Assembly: GCA_002325645.1 (NCBI GenBank)
Contig: DCSN01000049.1
Location: forward strand, 1-15,665
Direction of reading: 5' to 3'
Length of the DNA stretch: 15,665 nucleotides
DNA from: Pseudanabaena sp. UBA1465
GTDB taxonomy: Bacteria; Cyanobacteriota; Cyanobacteriia; Pseudanabaenales; Pseudanabaenaceae
The notes under the pieces were generated by a model. That model had not been told where the DNA came from, did not search any database, and worked only from the letters and a program-made list of their open reading frames with translations. The position numbers were made by a program, and so were the translations under genes. Positions 1 through 5,287 of this stretch are shown here, piece after piece (the first letter of the stretch is position 1; every line of letters begins with the position of its first letter).

Positions 1-2
1 TG

Positions 3-38
3 TCACCTCTCTCCTTCTACTATTTTAACCTCTTTCTA
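3..38 (-). repeat. Tail repeat copy E: last codons of a type IIG restriction-methylase C-terminus
   Basis: Directly after the TAG stop of the HEPN gene, and in the same frame, the minus strand reads KEVKIVEGER followed by TGA. This matches the end of tail copy B (EEIKIVEGEK, stop at 1642-1644), and the DNA just beyond both stops is similar too. Aligning the two copies codon by codon, homology appears to run back through the HEPN stop into its final Leu-Lys codons (LTEEE in B against LK-stop-KE here). This suggests the HEPN stop arose inside an older tail. It is the shortest of the five copies, and the window edge hides what lies beyond. Confidence 0.6.
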
Positions 39-410
39 TTTTAAATATTGATTTGCTAATTCTAAAAACATAATTGCTCTTTCTATATTCTCTTTTGCTT
101 CGACTTCCGTTGGATTAAAGGCTGAGTCATAGTCAGATCTAATGCGGGCTTGTTCTGCTTCGATTAGATATCGATGATATTCGGATGGTAAGCGATTTGT
201 CTTGGCAAATGTTTGTCCAAATTTACTGATGACTGCTGAATGTTTAGAGAATGATAATCCTTCACTAATTAAAAATGCTTCGGCAAGATAAAACATGGCA
301 TAGTAAGCTCTAGATGTCGAAACGTCATAAATTTCTTCATTGAATAATATTTGGGCAGCTTTTATACTGTTACTGGCTTTTGCAATTAGCTGTTCTTGTT
401 CATCTGTCAT
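36..410 (-). CDS. HEPN-domain toxin (HepT-like), cassette 4
   Basis: A 124-residue all-helical HEPN protein, the presumed RNase toxin of an MNT-HEPN pair. It has the family N-terminal signature SRAYYAMFY (residues 33-41) and an R-x5-H-x-Y motif (R73, H79, Y81). This fits the R-x4-6-H catalytic pattern of HEPN RNases, and the tyrosine corresponds to the position AMPylated by MntA in studied HepT proteins. The start ATG overlaps the stop of the upstream nucleotidyltransferase as ATGA, so the two genes are translationally coupled with the antitoxin first. The C-terminus appears to run into tail repeat E, whose mutated codons provide the stop. HEPN proteins also occur without toxicity; the MNT partner makes the toxin reading likely. 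Confidence 0.88.
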   Translation of the reverse strand: MTDEQEQLIAKASNSIKAAQILFNEEIYDVSTSRAYYAMFYLAEAFLISEGLSFSKHSAVISKFGQTFAKTNRLPSEYHRYLIEAEQARIRSDYDSAFNPTEVEAKENIERAIMFLELANQYLK

Positions 411-727
411 ATATATTTTCCCTCTTTTTTAATATTGCGGAATAGGGCTGTATCTTGGTTTATAAACTGTTTTACAGATACAAATAAGCTATTTACTAGA
501 ATGCTATTGTCTAGACATATTTGCGAAATAATACCTCCTGTTCTTTTTATTTCCGTCCATGAGTCGATTTCATCTTTTAACACGATTAAAATATCAATGT
601 CTGAATCTATGTTTGCATCTCCTCTAGCTTGCGAACCAAACAAGATTAGACTATCTAATCTGTCTTGATAGAGTATTTCCATCTGATGTCGTAAGTTTTG
701 TAAGATTGGTGATAGTTGTTGTGTCAT
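407..727 (-). CDS. MNT-type nucleotidyltransferase antitoxin (MntA-like), cassette 4
   Basis: A 106-residue minimal nucleotidyltransferase of the DNA polymerase beta fold. The signature G-S-x10-D-x-D is intact (GS at 31-32, D43 and D45, in GSQARGDANIDSDID), giving the metal-binding aspartates. In characterised MntA-HepT pairs this enzyme transfers AMP to the HEPN toxin and neutralises it. It comes first in the pair and overlaps the HEPN start by four bases. Its ATG lies only five bases beyond the stop of tail repeat A, so translation may be helped by ribosomes arriving from upstream. The length is usual for the family. It differs clearly in sequence from the second MNT in this window (start 2933), so the two modules are not recent duplicates of each other. 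Confidence 0.9.
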   Translation of the reverse strand: MTQQLSPILQNLRHQMEILYQDRLDSLILFGSQARGDANIDSDIDILIVLKDEIDSWTEIKRTGGIISQICLDNSILVNSLFVSVKQFINQDTALFRNIKKEGKYI

Positions 728-732
728 AATTT

Positions 733-889
733 CTACTCTATTGTAATTGCTGTGTATTCTAGTTCTGTTAGTTCAAATTCTGGATCGATGATTTTTACTT
801 CGTCATAGGTGAGTTGATAGAGTTTGTAAACTAAGCGATTGATCGCCTTTTCTAATTCGCTTGTATCTGCATGGCGATCGCCTTTTTTA
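733..889 (-). repeat. Tail repeat copy A: type IIG restriction-methylase C-terminal remnant
   Basis: The minus strand has an open frame without its own start. It begins about ILTTKKGDRHADTS, continues LEKAINRLVYKLYQLT and ends ELTELEYTAITIE before TAG (733-735). The pattern ADTS.LE..ID.LVY.LY.LT..E..I is the familiar last 40-50 residues of Eco57I-like type IIG enzymes and related methylases. It shares long near-identical DNA stretches with copies C and D, including the extended end after KIIDP. It starts right after the stop of the DUF5615 toxin and ends five bases before the MNT start. It contains a HIP1 site (GGCGATCGCC). It is not a functional gene: no catalytic part is attached. Confidence 0.8.
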
Positions 890-901
890 GTAGTGAGAAT
901 T

Positions 902-1243
902 TTACACCGATGGTAATTTGATTCTAATGATTTGTTTTTCTATAGTCTCAAATCGAGAGAGATAATTATGTATAGCTTGGGCGATTTTTTCCCAGTTGGC
1001 GCTACTTCGACAAATCACGATGCCTTTATGTTGAGGTGTTTGTGCGTGTAAACGAATAAAATCACGGCGATTCATGGTTAAGACGGCTCGATTGAGGCTA
1101 ATGGCATAGTGCAGGACTTCAGGATCGGGGATTTTTTGTTCTGCTTTTCCTGCATCTTGTACGGTCAAAATGTCGTATCCTAATGTACGCAAAATTTTGA
1201 CAACGGGCAATGGAAATTGCTCATCTGCATAGAGTTTGACCAT
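902..1243 (-). CDS. DUF5615 PIN-like toxin, cassette 3
   Basis: A 113-residue DUF5615 protein of the PIN/Mut7-C-like group, predicted to be a metal-dependent RNase toxin. Family marks are the N-terminal acidic motif (D7, E8 in YADEQFP), the hydrophobic LRTLGYDILTV stretch, and TMNRRDFIRLH with D61 followed by the HKGIVIC strand. It lies three bases downstream of a DUF433 gene, the usual partner and presumed antitoxin, so the two form an operon. The ORF ends exactly where tail repeat A begins. Length is normal and both acidic clusters are present, so it looks intact, unlike the DUF5615 stub at 1770-1844. Toxicity is inferred from family pairing only. Confidence 0.85.
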   Translation of the reverse strand: MVKLYADEQFPLPVVKILRTLGYDILTVQDAGKAEQKIPDPEVLHYAISLNRAVLTMNRRDFIRLHAQTPQHKGIVICRSSANWEKIAQAIHNYLSRFETIEKQIIRIKLPSV

Positions 1244-1246
1244 TGC

Positions 1247-1573
1247 CTAATCTGCCTCGTTTTCAAGGATAGCATTGGCAATTTCTTGGGGATGGCTTTC
1301 GGCGTATATCCAAGCATTTGCTAGATCAACAGCGTTTAGGGCTGGATATGCTTCTAATATTTTTGCGTCGCTAAGTCCTTGTTGTTGGTAGCTGACTAAT
1401 AGCCAGACTGGGATTCTGGTGTTACGAATACAAGCATCGCCGCCACATACGTTTAATGTTTTCTCAATGCCGTGCCAACTATTTAATAGGCTATTAAGGA
1501 TTAGTTGAATTGCTTGAGATTTTTCTGTGGGTGAGAGTGCGAGTAGTTGAGGTTCTAGTTCTTTAAGTGTCAT
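1247..1573 (-). CDS. DUF433 antitoxin, cassette 3
   Basis: A 108-residue DUF433 protein with a winged-helix-like fold, the usual partner of DUF5615. The core GGDACIRNTRIPVWLLV (residues 44-60) and the following GLSDAKILEAYPALNAVDL are the textbook family signature. The first 40 residues form an N-terminal extension (LKELEPQLLALSPTEKSQAI) seen in longer DUF433 members and missing from the 82-residue homologue in this window. It is first in its operon, three bases ahead of DUF5615. Upstream lies a purine-rich leader (about 1583-1640) separating it from tail repeat B, so it may have its own promoter, unlike the other cassettes, whose antitoxin starts within about 15 bases of a tail stop. Confidence 0.88.
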   Translation of the reverse strand: MTLKELEPQLLALSPTEKSQAIQLILNSLLNSWHGIEKTLNVCGGDACIRNTRIPVWLLVSYQQQGLSDAKILEAYPALNAVDLANAWIYAESHPQEIANAILENEAD

Positions 1574-1641
1574 AGTTTTTTGAATTGGATATTTATAAAG
1601 TTACTCTGATTTTTTCCTTTTTCCTTTCTACTTTTTCCTTG

Positions 1642-1759
1642 TCACTTTTCTCCTTCTACTATTTTAATCTCTTCTTCTGTCAATCTATAAAGTTGATAAA
1701 CTAAAGCGTCGATCGCCTTTTCTAATTTGCTCGTATCAGCATGGCGATCGCCTTTTTTG
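1642..1759 (-). repeat. Tail repeat copy B: type IIG restriction-methylase C-terminal remnant, short-end type
   Basis: The minus strand reads IKKGDRHADTSKLEKAID, then ALVYQLYRLTEEEIKIVEGEK and TGA (1642-1644). This is the classic type IIG C-terminus. Unlike copies A, C and D it ends soon after KIVEGEK and lacks the ELTEQEYTA extension, so at least two parental enzymes contributed tails. The upstream half (GATCGCC to the HIP1 site) is nearly identical in DNA to copy D. The frame stays open through the preceding truncated DUF5615 and into antisense-frame codons of DUF433, which gives an artificial 85-codon ORF (to 1899) that should not be called a gene. Confidence 0.8.
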
Positions 1760-1769
1760 ATGTTCATAA

Positions 1770-1844
1770 TTAGATCGGTAAGTACCTGAATCGAATTGAA
1801 ACATCTGTGCGGGGAGAGATACCCATATCGCCTAAAAATTTCAT
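1770..1844 (-). pseudogene. Truncated DUF5615 toxin (25-codon stub), cassette 2
   Basis: An ATG overlapping the DUF433 stop as ATGA opens a frame reading MKFLGDMGISPRT, then DVSIRFRYLPI and TAA. The first 13 residues match the usual start of the second DUF5615 subgroup (M-[KR]-F-L-x-D-x-G-I-S-P-R-T). After that the family resemblance stops and tail repeat B begins within about ten bases of the stub's stop. The toxin has therefore been cut off after its first strand, leaving the DUF433 antitoxin without a partner. It is too short to be an active nuclease. Assignment rests on one short motif, its position behind DUF433, and the coupling overlap. Confidence 0.65.
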
Positions 1845-2089
1845 ACTGCTTGGGGAATTTGCCAAAAAATGACTCGCTCTTGGGTGAGCCAAGCGGCATA
1901 TCTCAGCGCTTGCTGGATATCTTCTGGTTTGAGATAGGGATAGTATTCAATTATTTCGGCTGTTGATAAGCCGTTGGCGATGAGGTTGATAACTACCGAT
2001 ACGGGCATCCGCATTCCGCGAATGCAAGCTTGACCTGCCATGATTTTTGGGTCAAAGGTAATGCGATTTAGTCCTGCTATTGCTCTCAT
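1841..2089 (-). CDS. DUF433 antitoxin, cassette 2 (toxin partner truncated)
   Basis: An 82-residue DUF433 protein of the common short form. It starts MRAIAGLNRITFDPKIMAGQ, followed by ACIRGMRMPVSVVINLIANG and the helix-turn region STAEIIEYYPYLKPEDIQQAL. In family pairs it precedes and represses or neutralises a DUF5615 nuclease; here only a 25-codon stub of that toxin remains, joined by an ATGA overlap. The ATG has a good GAGG ribosome site formed by the bases just after the stop of tail repeat C. A surviving antitoxin without its toxin could be drifting, or could act against related toxins in trans, for example the one at 902-1243. The latter is speculation. Confidence 0.87.
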   Translation of the reverse strand: MRAIAGLNRITFDPKIMAGQACIRGMRMPVSVVINLIANGLSTAEIIEYYPYLKPEDIQQALRYAAWLTQERVIFWQIPQAV

Positions 2090-2102
2090 TGTTTTTTACC
2101 TC

Positions 2103-2218
2103 TTACTCTATTGTAATTGCTGTATATTCTTGTTCTGTTAGTTCAAAATTTGGATCGATAATTTTTACTTCTTCATAGGTGAGTTGATAGAGTTTGTAAA
2201 CTAAATTATCGATTATCC
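2103..2218 (-). repeat. Tail repeat copy C: type IIG restriction-methylase C-terminal remnant, frameshifted at its start
   Basis: The minus strand matches copies A and D almost base for base from the LVYKLYQLT codons to the extended end (FELTEQEYTAITIE, stop TAA at 2103-2105). At the upstream side it differs. CTCGAAAAGG aligns with TTAGAAAAGG of copies A and D, but one extra base shifts the frame, and that shifted frame is used by the end of the HEPN gene (LEKDNR, stop at 2206-2208). Nothing of the ADTS segment is left. The copy ends 13 bases before the DUF433 start and supplies its GAGG ribosome site. Confidence 0.78.
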
Positions 2219-2595
2219 TTTTCGAGATTTAATTTTTTATTGATTTCATTAATAAATATTTGAGCATTATCTATTGCCTCTCTTGCGGATAATGATGTTG
2301 CAGTAAAGTTAGGGCTGTAGTCTCCTAATTGTCTAAGATCATAGGCATCATTTAATAGTTTTAAAATTTTGTGATCAAGTTGATTCGTTCTAACAAAATG
2401 CAGGTTTATCAGTTTAATGACTCCTTTATGAGTTGATGTTTCTATATTTTCTGATAGCAATAATGCTTGAGCAGAGTAGTACATGGCATAGTAAGCACGA
2501 GATAAGCAAGATCGATAACGTTGCCCTGCAAATAAAAACTCAGCAGTTTCTAAGTCTTCAAAAGCTAGATTTAATAGCTTATTTATTTCACTCAT
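2206..2595 (-). CDS. HEPN-domain toxin (HepT-like), cassette 1
   Basis: A 129-residue HEPN protein with the SRAYYAMYY signature (residues 32-40) and an R-x5-H motif (R69, H75), consistent with the R-x4-6-H centre of HEPN RNases. The tyrosine two residues after the histidine, present in the other HEPN of this window, is replaced by isoleucine (HKI), so inhibition by tyrosine AMPylation may not work in the same way. A YDLRQLGDY segment (85-93) matches the family's conserved charged loop. The start overlaps the MNT stop as ATGA. The last six residues, LEKDNR, are encoded by tail repeat C in a shifted frame, so the natural C-terminus has probably been replaced. Confidence 0.87.
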   Translation of the reverse strand: MSEINKLLNLAFEDLETAEFLFAGQRYRSCLSRAYYAMYYSAQALLLSENIETSTHKGVIKLINLHFVRTNQLDHKILKLLNDAYDLRQLGDYSPNFTATSLSAREAIDNAQIFINEINKKLNLEKDNR

Positions 2596-2933
2596 AGTTT
2601 AATTCCCTCACGTTTAGCTATTCTTATTAGGGAAATAGATGATGATGTAAATTCTGATCTAGATACGGGGATAATTGAAATTAGCTCTTCATATTTATCA
2701 ATAAAATAAAATTTTATTTCAGATGTTTTATGTATTTCTTTTGCTACATCAATGGGATCTTCGAGAACAGTCATGATATCAATATCAGAGTCTGGGGTTG
2801 CTTCTCCTCTTGCCTGTGAACCAAATAAAATTAAGGAATACAATTGCTGACCATAAAGATTAACTAAGTTTATTTTTAGTTCATCAAGTAATTTATGTAA
2901 TTTGGGACTAATAGTATTTTGTGGATAAATCAT
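2592..2933 (-). CDS. MNT-type nucleotidyltransferase antitoxin (MntA-like), cassette 1
   Basis: A 113-residue minimal nucleotidyltransferase with an intact G-S-x10-D-x-D motif (GS at 38-39, D50, D52; GSQARGEATPDSDID). It is predicted to AMPylate or otherwise neutralise the HEPN protein encoded directly after it with a four-base overlap. The ATG is 12 bases beyond the stop of tail repeat D, with a GAGG ribosome site in between. Compared with the MNT at 407-727 it shares the motif and general length but little else, including a different C-terminal half (KFYFIDKYEELISIIPVSR). The module was therefore probably acquired independently. Confidence 0.9.
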   Translation of the reverse strand: MIYPQNTISPKLHKLLDELKINLVNLYGQQLYSLILFGSQARGEATPDSDIDIMTVLEDPIDVAKEIHKTSEIKFYFIDKYEELISIIPVSRSEFTSSSISLIRIAKREGIKL

Positions 2934-2945
2934 TGTTTTTGCCTC

Positions 2946-3092
2946 TTATTCTATTTTAATTGCTGTATATTCTTGTTCTGTTAGCTCAAATTCTGGATCA
3001 ATGATTTTTACTTCTTCATAGGTGAGTTGATAGAGTTTGTAAACTAAGCGATCGATCGCCTTTTCTAATTTGCTCGTATCAGCATGGCGATC
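2946..3092 (-). repeat. Tail repeat copy D: type IIG restriction-methylase C-terminal remnant
   Basis: The minus strand reads DRHADTSKLEKAIDRLVYKL, then YQLTYEEVKIIDPEF and the extended end ELTEQEYTAIKIE before TAA (2946-2948). It is the copy furthest upstream in the array and so may be closest to where the parental gene ended. The match to copies A and B stops at the GATCGCC of their HIP1 site: here the upstream bases are ACTCA instead of AAGGC, so the break lies at the palindrome. No catalytic or target-recognition part precedes it; the 177 bases upstream (3101-3277) are unrelated as far as can be seen. Confidence 0.8.
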
Positions 3093-3100
3093 TGAGTATT

Positions 3101-3277
3101 AGTCAACTGATAGGGATAAGATGCTTTGAAGTCCATTCTGTTCTGGCAAAAAAGTACAAATATATCGAACATATCTTGGTTATCCATAGCCATCGAATTA
3201 GCTGCATGTGCTGACTTGTTTATAGGGATCACCAAATTCAACATAGATCGCAATCGCCTTTTTGTCGTTTCATCAGT
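3101..3277. other. Unassigned spacer between the three-gene operon and the cassette array
   Basis: No convincing gene. A 62-codon minus-strand frame (3065-3253) crosses it, but its last codons read tail repeat D in the wrong frame and it has no recognisable motif. Another short minus frame reads YVEFGDPYKQVSTCS before a stop. The region may be decayed coding sequence, possibly with a frameshift, or the remains of whatever lay between the defence operon and the tail before rearrangement. Confidence 0.4.
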
Positions 3278-4186
3278 TCATGGTGAATTTCTGATTTTTT
3301 GTATTTCCCTAGAATTTATCCAACATTCACTTGCCATTTTTATGTCATCTTCTTGAGTGCTTTTATTTCCTCCATACAAAAGTAAATATCTATCTTTTGA
3401 AACTTGACCGAAATAAATTCGGTATCCTGCATTAATATGAATTCTTAATTCCTTTATTCCTTCATATCCTTCAATTACCTTCCAATCACCTAAACTTCCG
3501 CGCTTTACCTGTTGCAGTCGAGTATAAATTGCCTTTTTTGCTGGCAAATCTCTCAAGGAATCTAACCATTCTGACAGAGGACTGATTCCATTTTCGTTAA
3601 AATAACAGGGGAGAATATCATCTTTAGGATGCCAAGGTTCAGAATTAAGACGATTCTGAATTTCCGGCTTATGTTTGAGAATATGGTCTCTGCGACTTGC
3701 ATGAATTATAGATTCAGTTCTTACATTCAATTCTTCAGAAACTTCCTCCAAAGATTCAATTCCAATATCTAAGGTGTCGACATCCCACTTGGCATCAGAG
3801 AGAAAGCTAACTGCTAAAGCGTCTATCAAATAGGCAATGCCAATTGCTCTGGCTACAACCCCTTGACAGCGAAACTCAGATAAGGCATCTTCATCATAAA
3901 TATTTGTTGCTAAATCAGCTAAGAGTGGAGTTTTTATGTCTAGTTGCCTACGCATAAAACTTTGTTCTTCTCTTTCCACTCGATTATCATTCAACCAACT
4001 AGCCACACGATAATTGTCAGCAAGTAATAGATCGTAAAAGTTGTCCTGAGTACGCAAAGTCTTAATACCATATGTCCATGCTGTACTCAAAACACCAATC
4101 AACTCAGACATAAGACATATAGCTGTACCCTTATCTTTCACGGGAGTCGGTAAAGAAATATCATTTAAAACTATTTCTACAGGCAT
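3278..4186 (-). CDS. RelE/HigB-like addiction-module killer domain fused to an unknown N-terminal domain
   Basis: A 302-residue protein. Residues about 194-290 match the phage-derived Gp49-like/HigB family often annotated as putative addiction module killer protein: FNENGISPLSEWLDSLRD, RLQQVKRGSLGDWKVIEG, ELRIHINAGYRIYFG (246-260) and LLLYGGNKSTQEDDIKMA (268-285). Stand-alone members are about 100 residues. Here about 190 residues precede the domain (SLPTPVKDKG, the WLNDNRVEREEQSFMRR stretch at 64-80, and an Ala-rich helix near 110-130), and I cannot name that part. The gene is last in a compact operon, three bases after the ATPase stop, with no separate HigA-like antitoxin. I infer that it is the effector of the DUF262-ATPase system, with the RelE part cutting translated mRNA and the N-terminal half linking it to its partners. 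The C-terminal call is firm; the system role is inference. Confidence 0.8.
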   Translation of the reverse strand: MPVEIVLNDISLPTPVKDKGTAICLMSELIGVLSTAWTYGIKTLRTQDNFYDLLLADNYRVASWLNDNRVEREEQSFMRRQLDIKTPLLADLATNIYDEDALSEFRCQGVVARAIGIAYLIDALAVSFLSDAKWDVDTLDIGIESLEEVSEELNVRTESIIHASRRDHILKHKPEIQNRLNSEPWHPKDDILPCYFNENGISPLSEWLDSLRDLPAKKAIYTRLQQVKRGSLGDWKVIEGYEGIKELRIHINAGYRIYFGQVSKDRYLLLYGGNKSTQEDDIKMASECWINSREIQKIRNSP

Positions 4187-4189
4187 TGT

Positions 4190-5287
4190 TTACTCCTCAA
4201 TTGGTTGAAGTAATTCTGCCAAGCTGTTATCCCATTCATCAAAAAATCCATCTGGCCATTGATCGATGCGTCCTTTCCGATTCATCTTTGGGGAAATAAC
4301 TTCACTAATTGCAGATTGACGTTGAAAAAAGTGTAATTGCACTAATTCATGATCTAATTTCCCTTGATGTACAGCTAAACGAATACCATTGAGTACATGA
4401 TCGCTATGGGTTTCCAGTATGATTTGTACACCTTGAGATGCGGCAAGCGCAATGAGTTGTCCCATTTGAGATTGTCCCTTAGGATGAAGATGAGCCTCAG
4501 GATTTTCTAATAAAAGTAAAGCTCCAGCTTTAGCTGCCAAAATAGCTGTTATTACTGGTAGTGTATAGGTGATACCGAAGCCCACATTTGTAGAGCGATA
4601 CTTTTTACTAAGCCCGAAAGAATACTCTACTCGCATCAAATCCATTCCTGAATTTTCTTCAACATAAATTCTAGTGCCAGGACTAATTTCCCCAAGCCAT
4701 GCTTCAACTTGTCGAAGTAGTTGTAAAGATTCTGATTGATGATGACTTAGGCTAGGATTTGGAATTTCAGACTCTCTAAAAACTGACAAAAAGTGAGCCG
4801 TATATTCACCCATAATCCCTAATTGATGATGCTCACGAACCTGAAAGTCAGACATTTCAAAAGAAGTACGAGAACCTATTCTTTCAGCTTGTAAATACTG
4901 AAATTCATCAGTGAATAAGCTCTCTGTGTATACTTCGGGTGATTTATTTGATGTAACTAATTTAAGTATCTCTCTCTCAGGATCATAATCAAACTCCCAA
5001 ACTGCGCTATTAGTATCACCAAAATCTAATTGGAAAGAAATCTTATCTTCTGTAGCATTTTCAAATAGTGCATCTCTAGCAGTTCCAATTCTAACTAAAT
5101 CACCATTCAATGATAAACCTATGGATTCAAGTAAACCTCGCTGATAAGATTGGCGAAGCAGGAGTAACGCTTGTAGAATCGATGACTTACCCATACCATT
5201 TAATCCAGACAGGAGAGTCAATGGTTTTATTCCAAGCGATAAGTCTTCAAAACGCTTAAAATTTTGTAACCTTAATTGATTAATCAT
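4190..5287 (-). CDS. DUF3696-type AAA/SMC-like ATPase
   Basis: A 365-residue single-chain ABC/SMC-type ATPase related to the OLD/RecF group. It starts MINQLRLQNFKRF, with the P-loop GLNGMGKSS at 28-36, an ABC-signature-like STNVGFGITYTLPVI at 232-246, Walker B ALLLLENPEAHLHP at 256-269, and the ETHSDHVLNGIR switch region at 292-303. The C-terminal GRIDQWPDGFFDEWD (339-353) is the DUF3696 hallmark. No TOPRIM nuclease domain follows, so it is not a full OLD nuclease. It overlaps the DUF262 stop by four bases and is followed after three bases by the RelE-fusion gene, so the products are probably made in fixed ratio. Such ATPases usually act as sensors or switches in defence systems; the trigger cannot be read from sequence. 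Confidence 0.9.
   Translation of the reverse strand: MINQLRLQNFKRFEDLSLGIKPLTLLSGLNGMGKSSILQALLLLRQSYQRGLLESIGLSLNGDLVRIGTARDALFENATEDKISFQLDFGDTNSAVWEFDYDPEREILKLVTSNKSPEVYTESLFTDEFQYLQAERIGSRTSFEMSDFQVREHHQLGIMGEYTAHFLSVFRESEIPNPSLSHHQSESLQLLRQVEAWLGEISPGTRIYVEENSGMDLMRVEYSFGLSKKYRSTNVGFGITYTLPVITAILAAKAGALLLLENPEAHLHPKGQSQMGQLIALAASQGVQIILETHSDHVLNGIRLAVHQGKLDHELVQLHFFQRQSAISEVISPKMNRKGRIDQWPDGFFDEWDNSLAELLQPIEE

Noticed and set aside
396..668. Plus-strand frame of 90 codons opposite the MNT gene
   Set aside because: It is the complement of an MNT gene with intact catalytic motifs, and its translation resembles no family.
1642..1899. An 85-codon minus-strand frame that looks like a small gene
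   Set aside because: Its first part is DUF433 sequence in another frame plus the DUF5615 stub region; only the last about 40 codons, tail repeat B, have meaning. No ribosome site fits its start.
1..3100. CRISPR-like array, suggested by regularly placed direct repeats
   Set aside because: Repeats are 36-157 bases, coding in character, divergent, and the spacers are whole gene pairs. No cas genes are present.
1..3100. Classical integron cassette array
   Set aside because: No integrase gene is in the window and the repeated segments are not attC-like folded sites; they read as in-frame protein tails. The resemblance is in layout only.
3065..3253. A 62-codon minus-strand frame between the RelE-fusion gene and tail D
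   Set aside because: It has no recognisable motif, overlaps tail D in the wrong frame at its end, and lacks a convincing ribosome site. It is kept only as an unassigned spacer.
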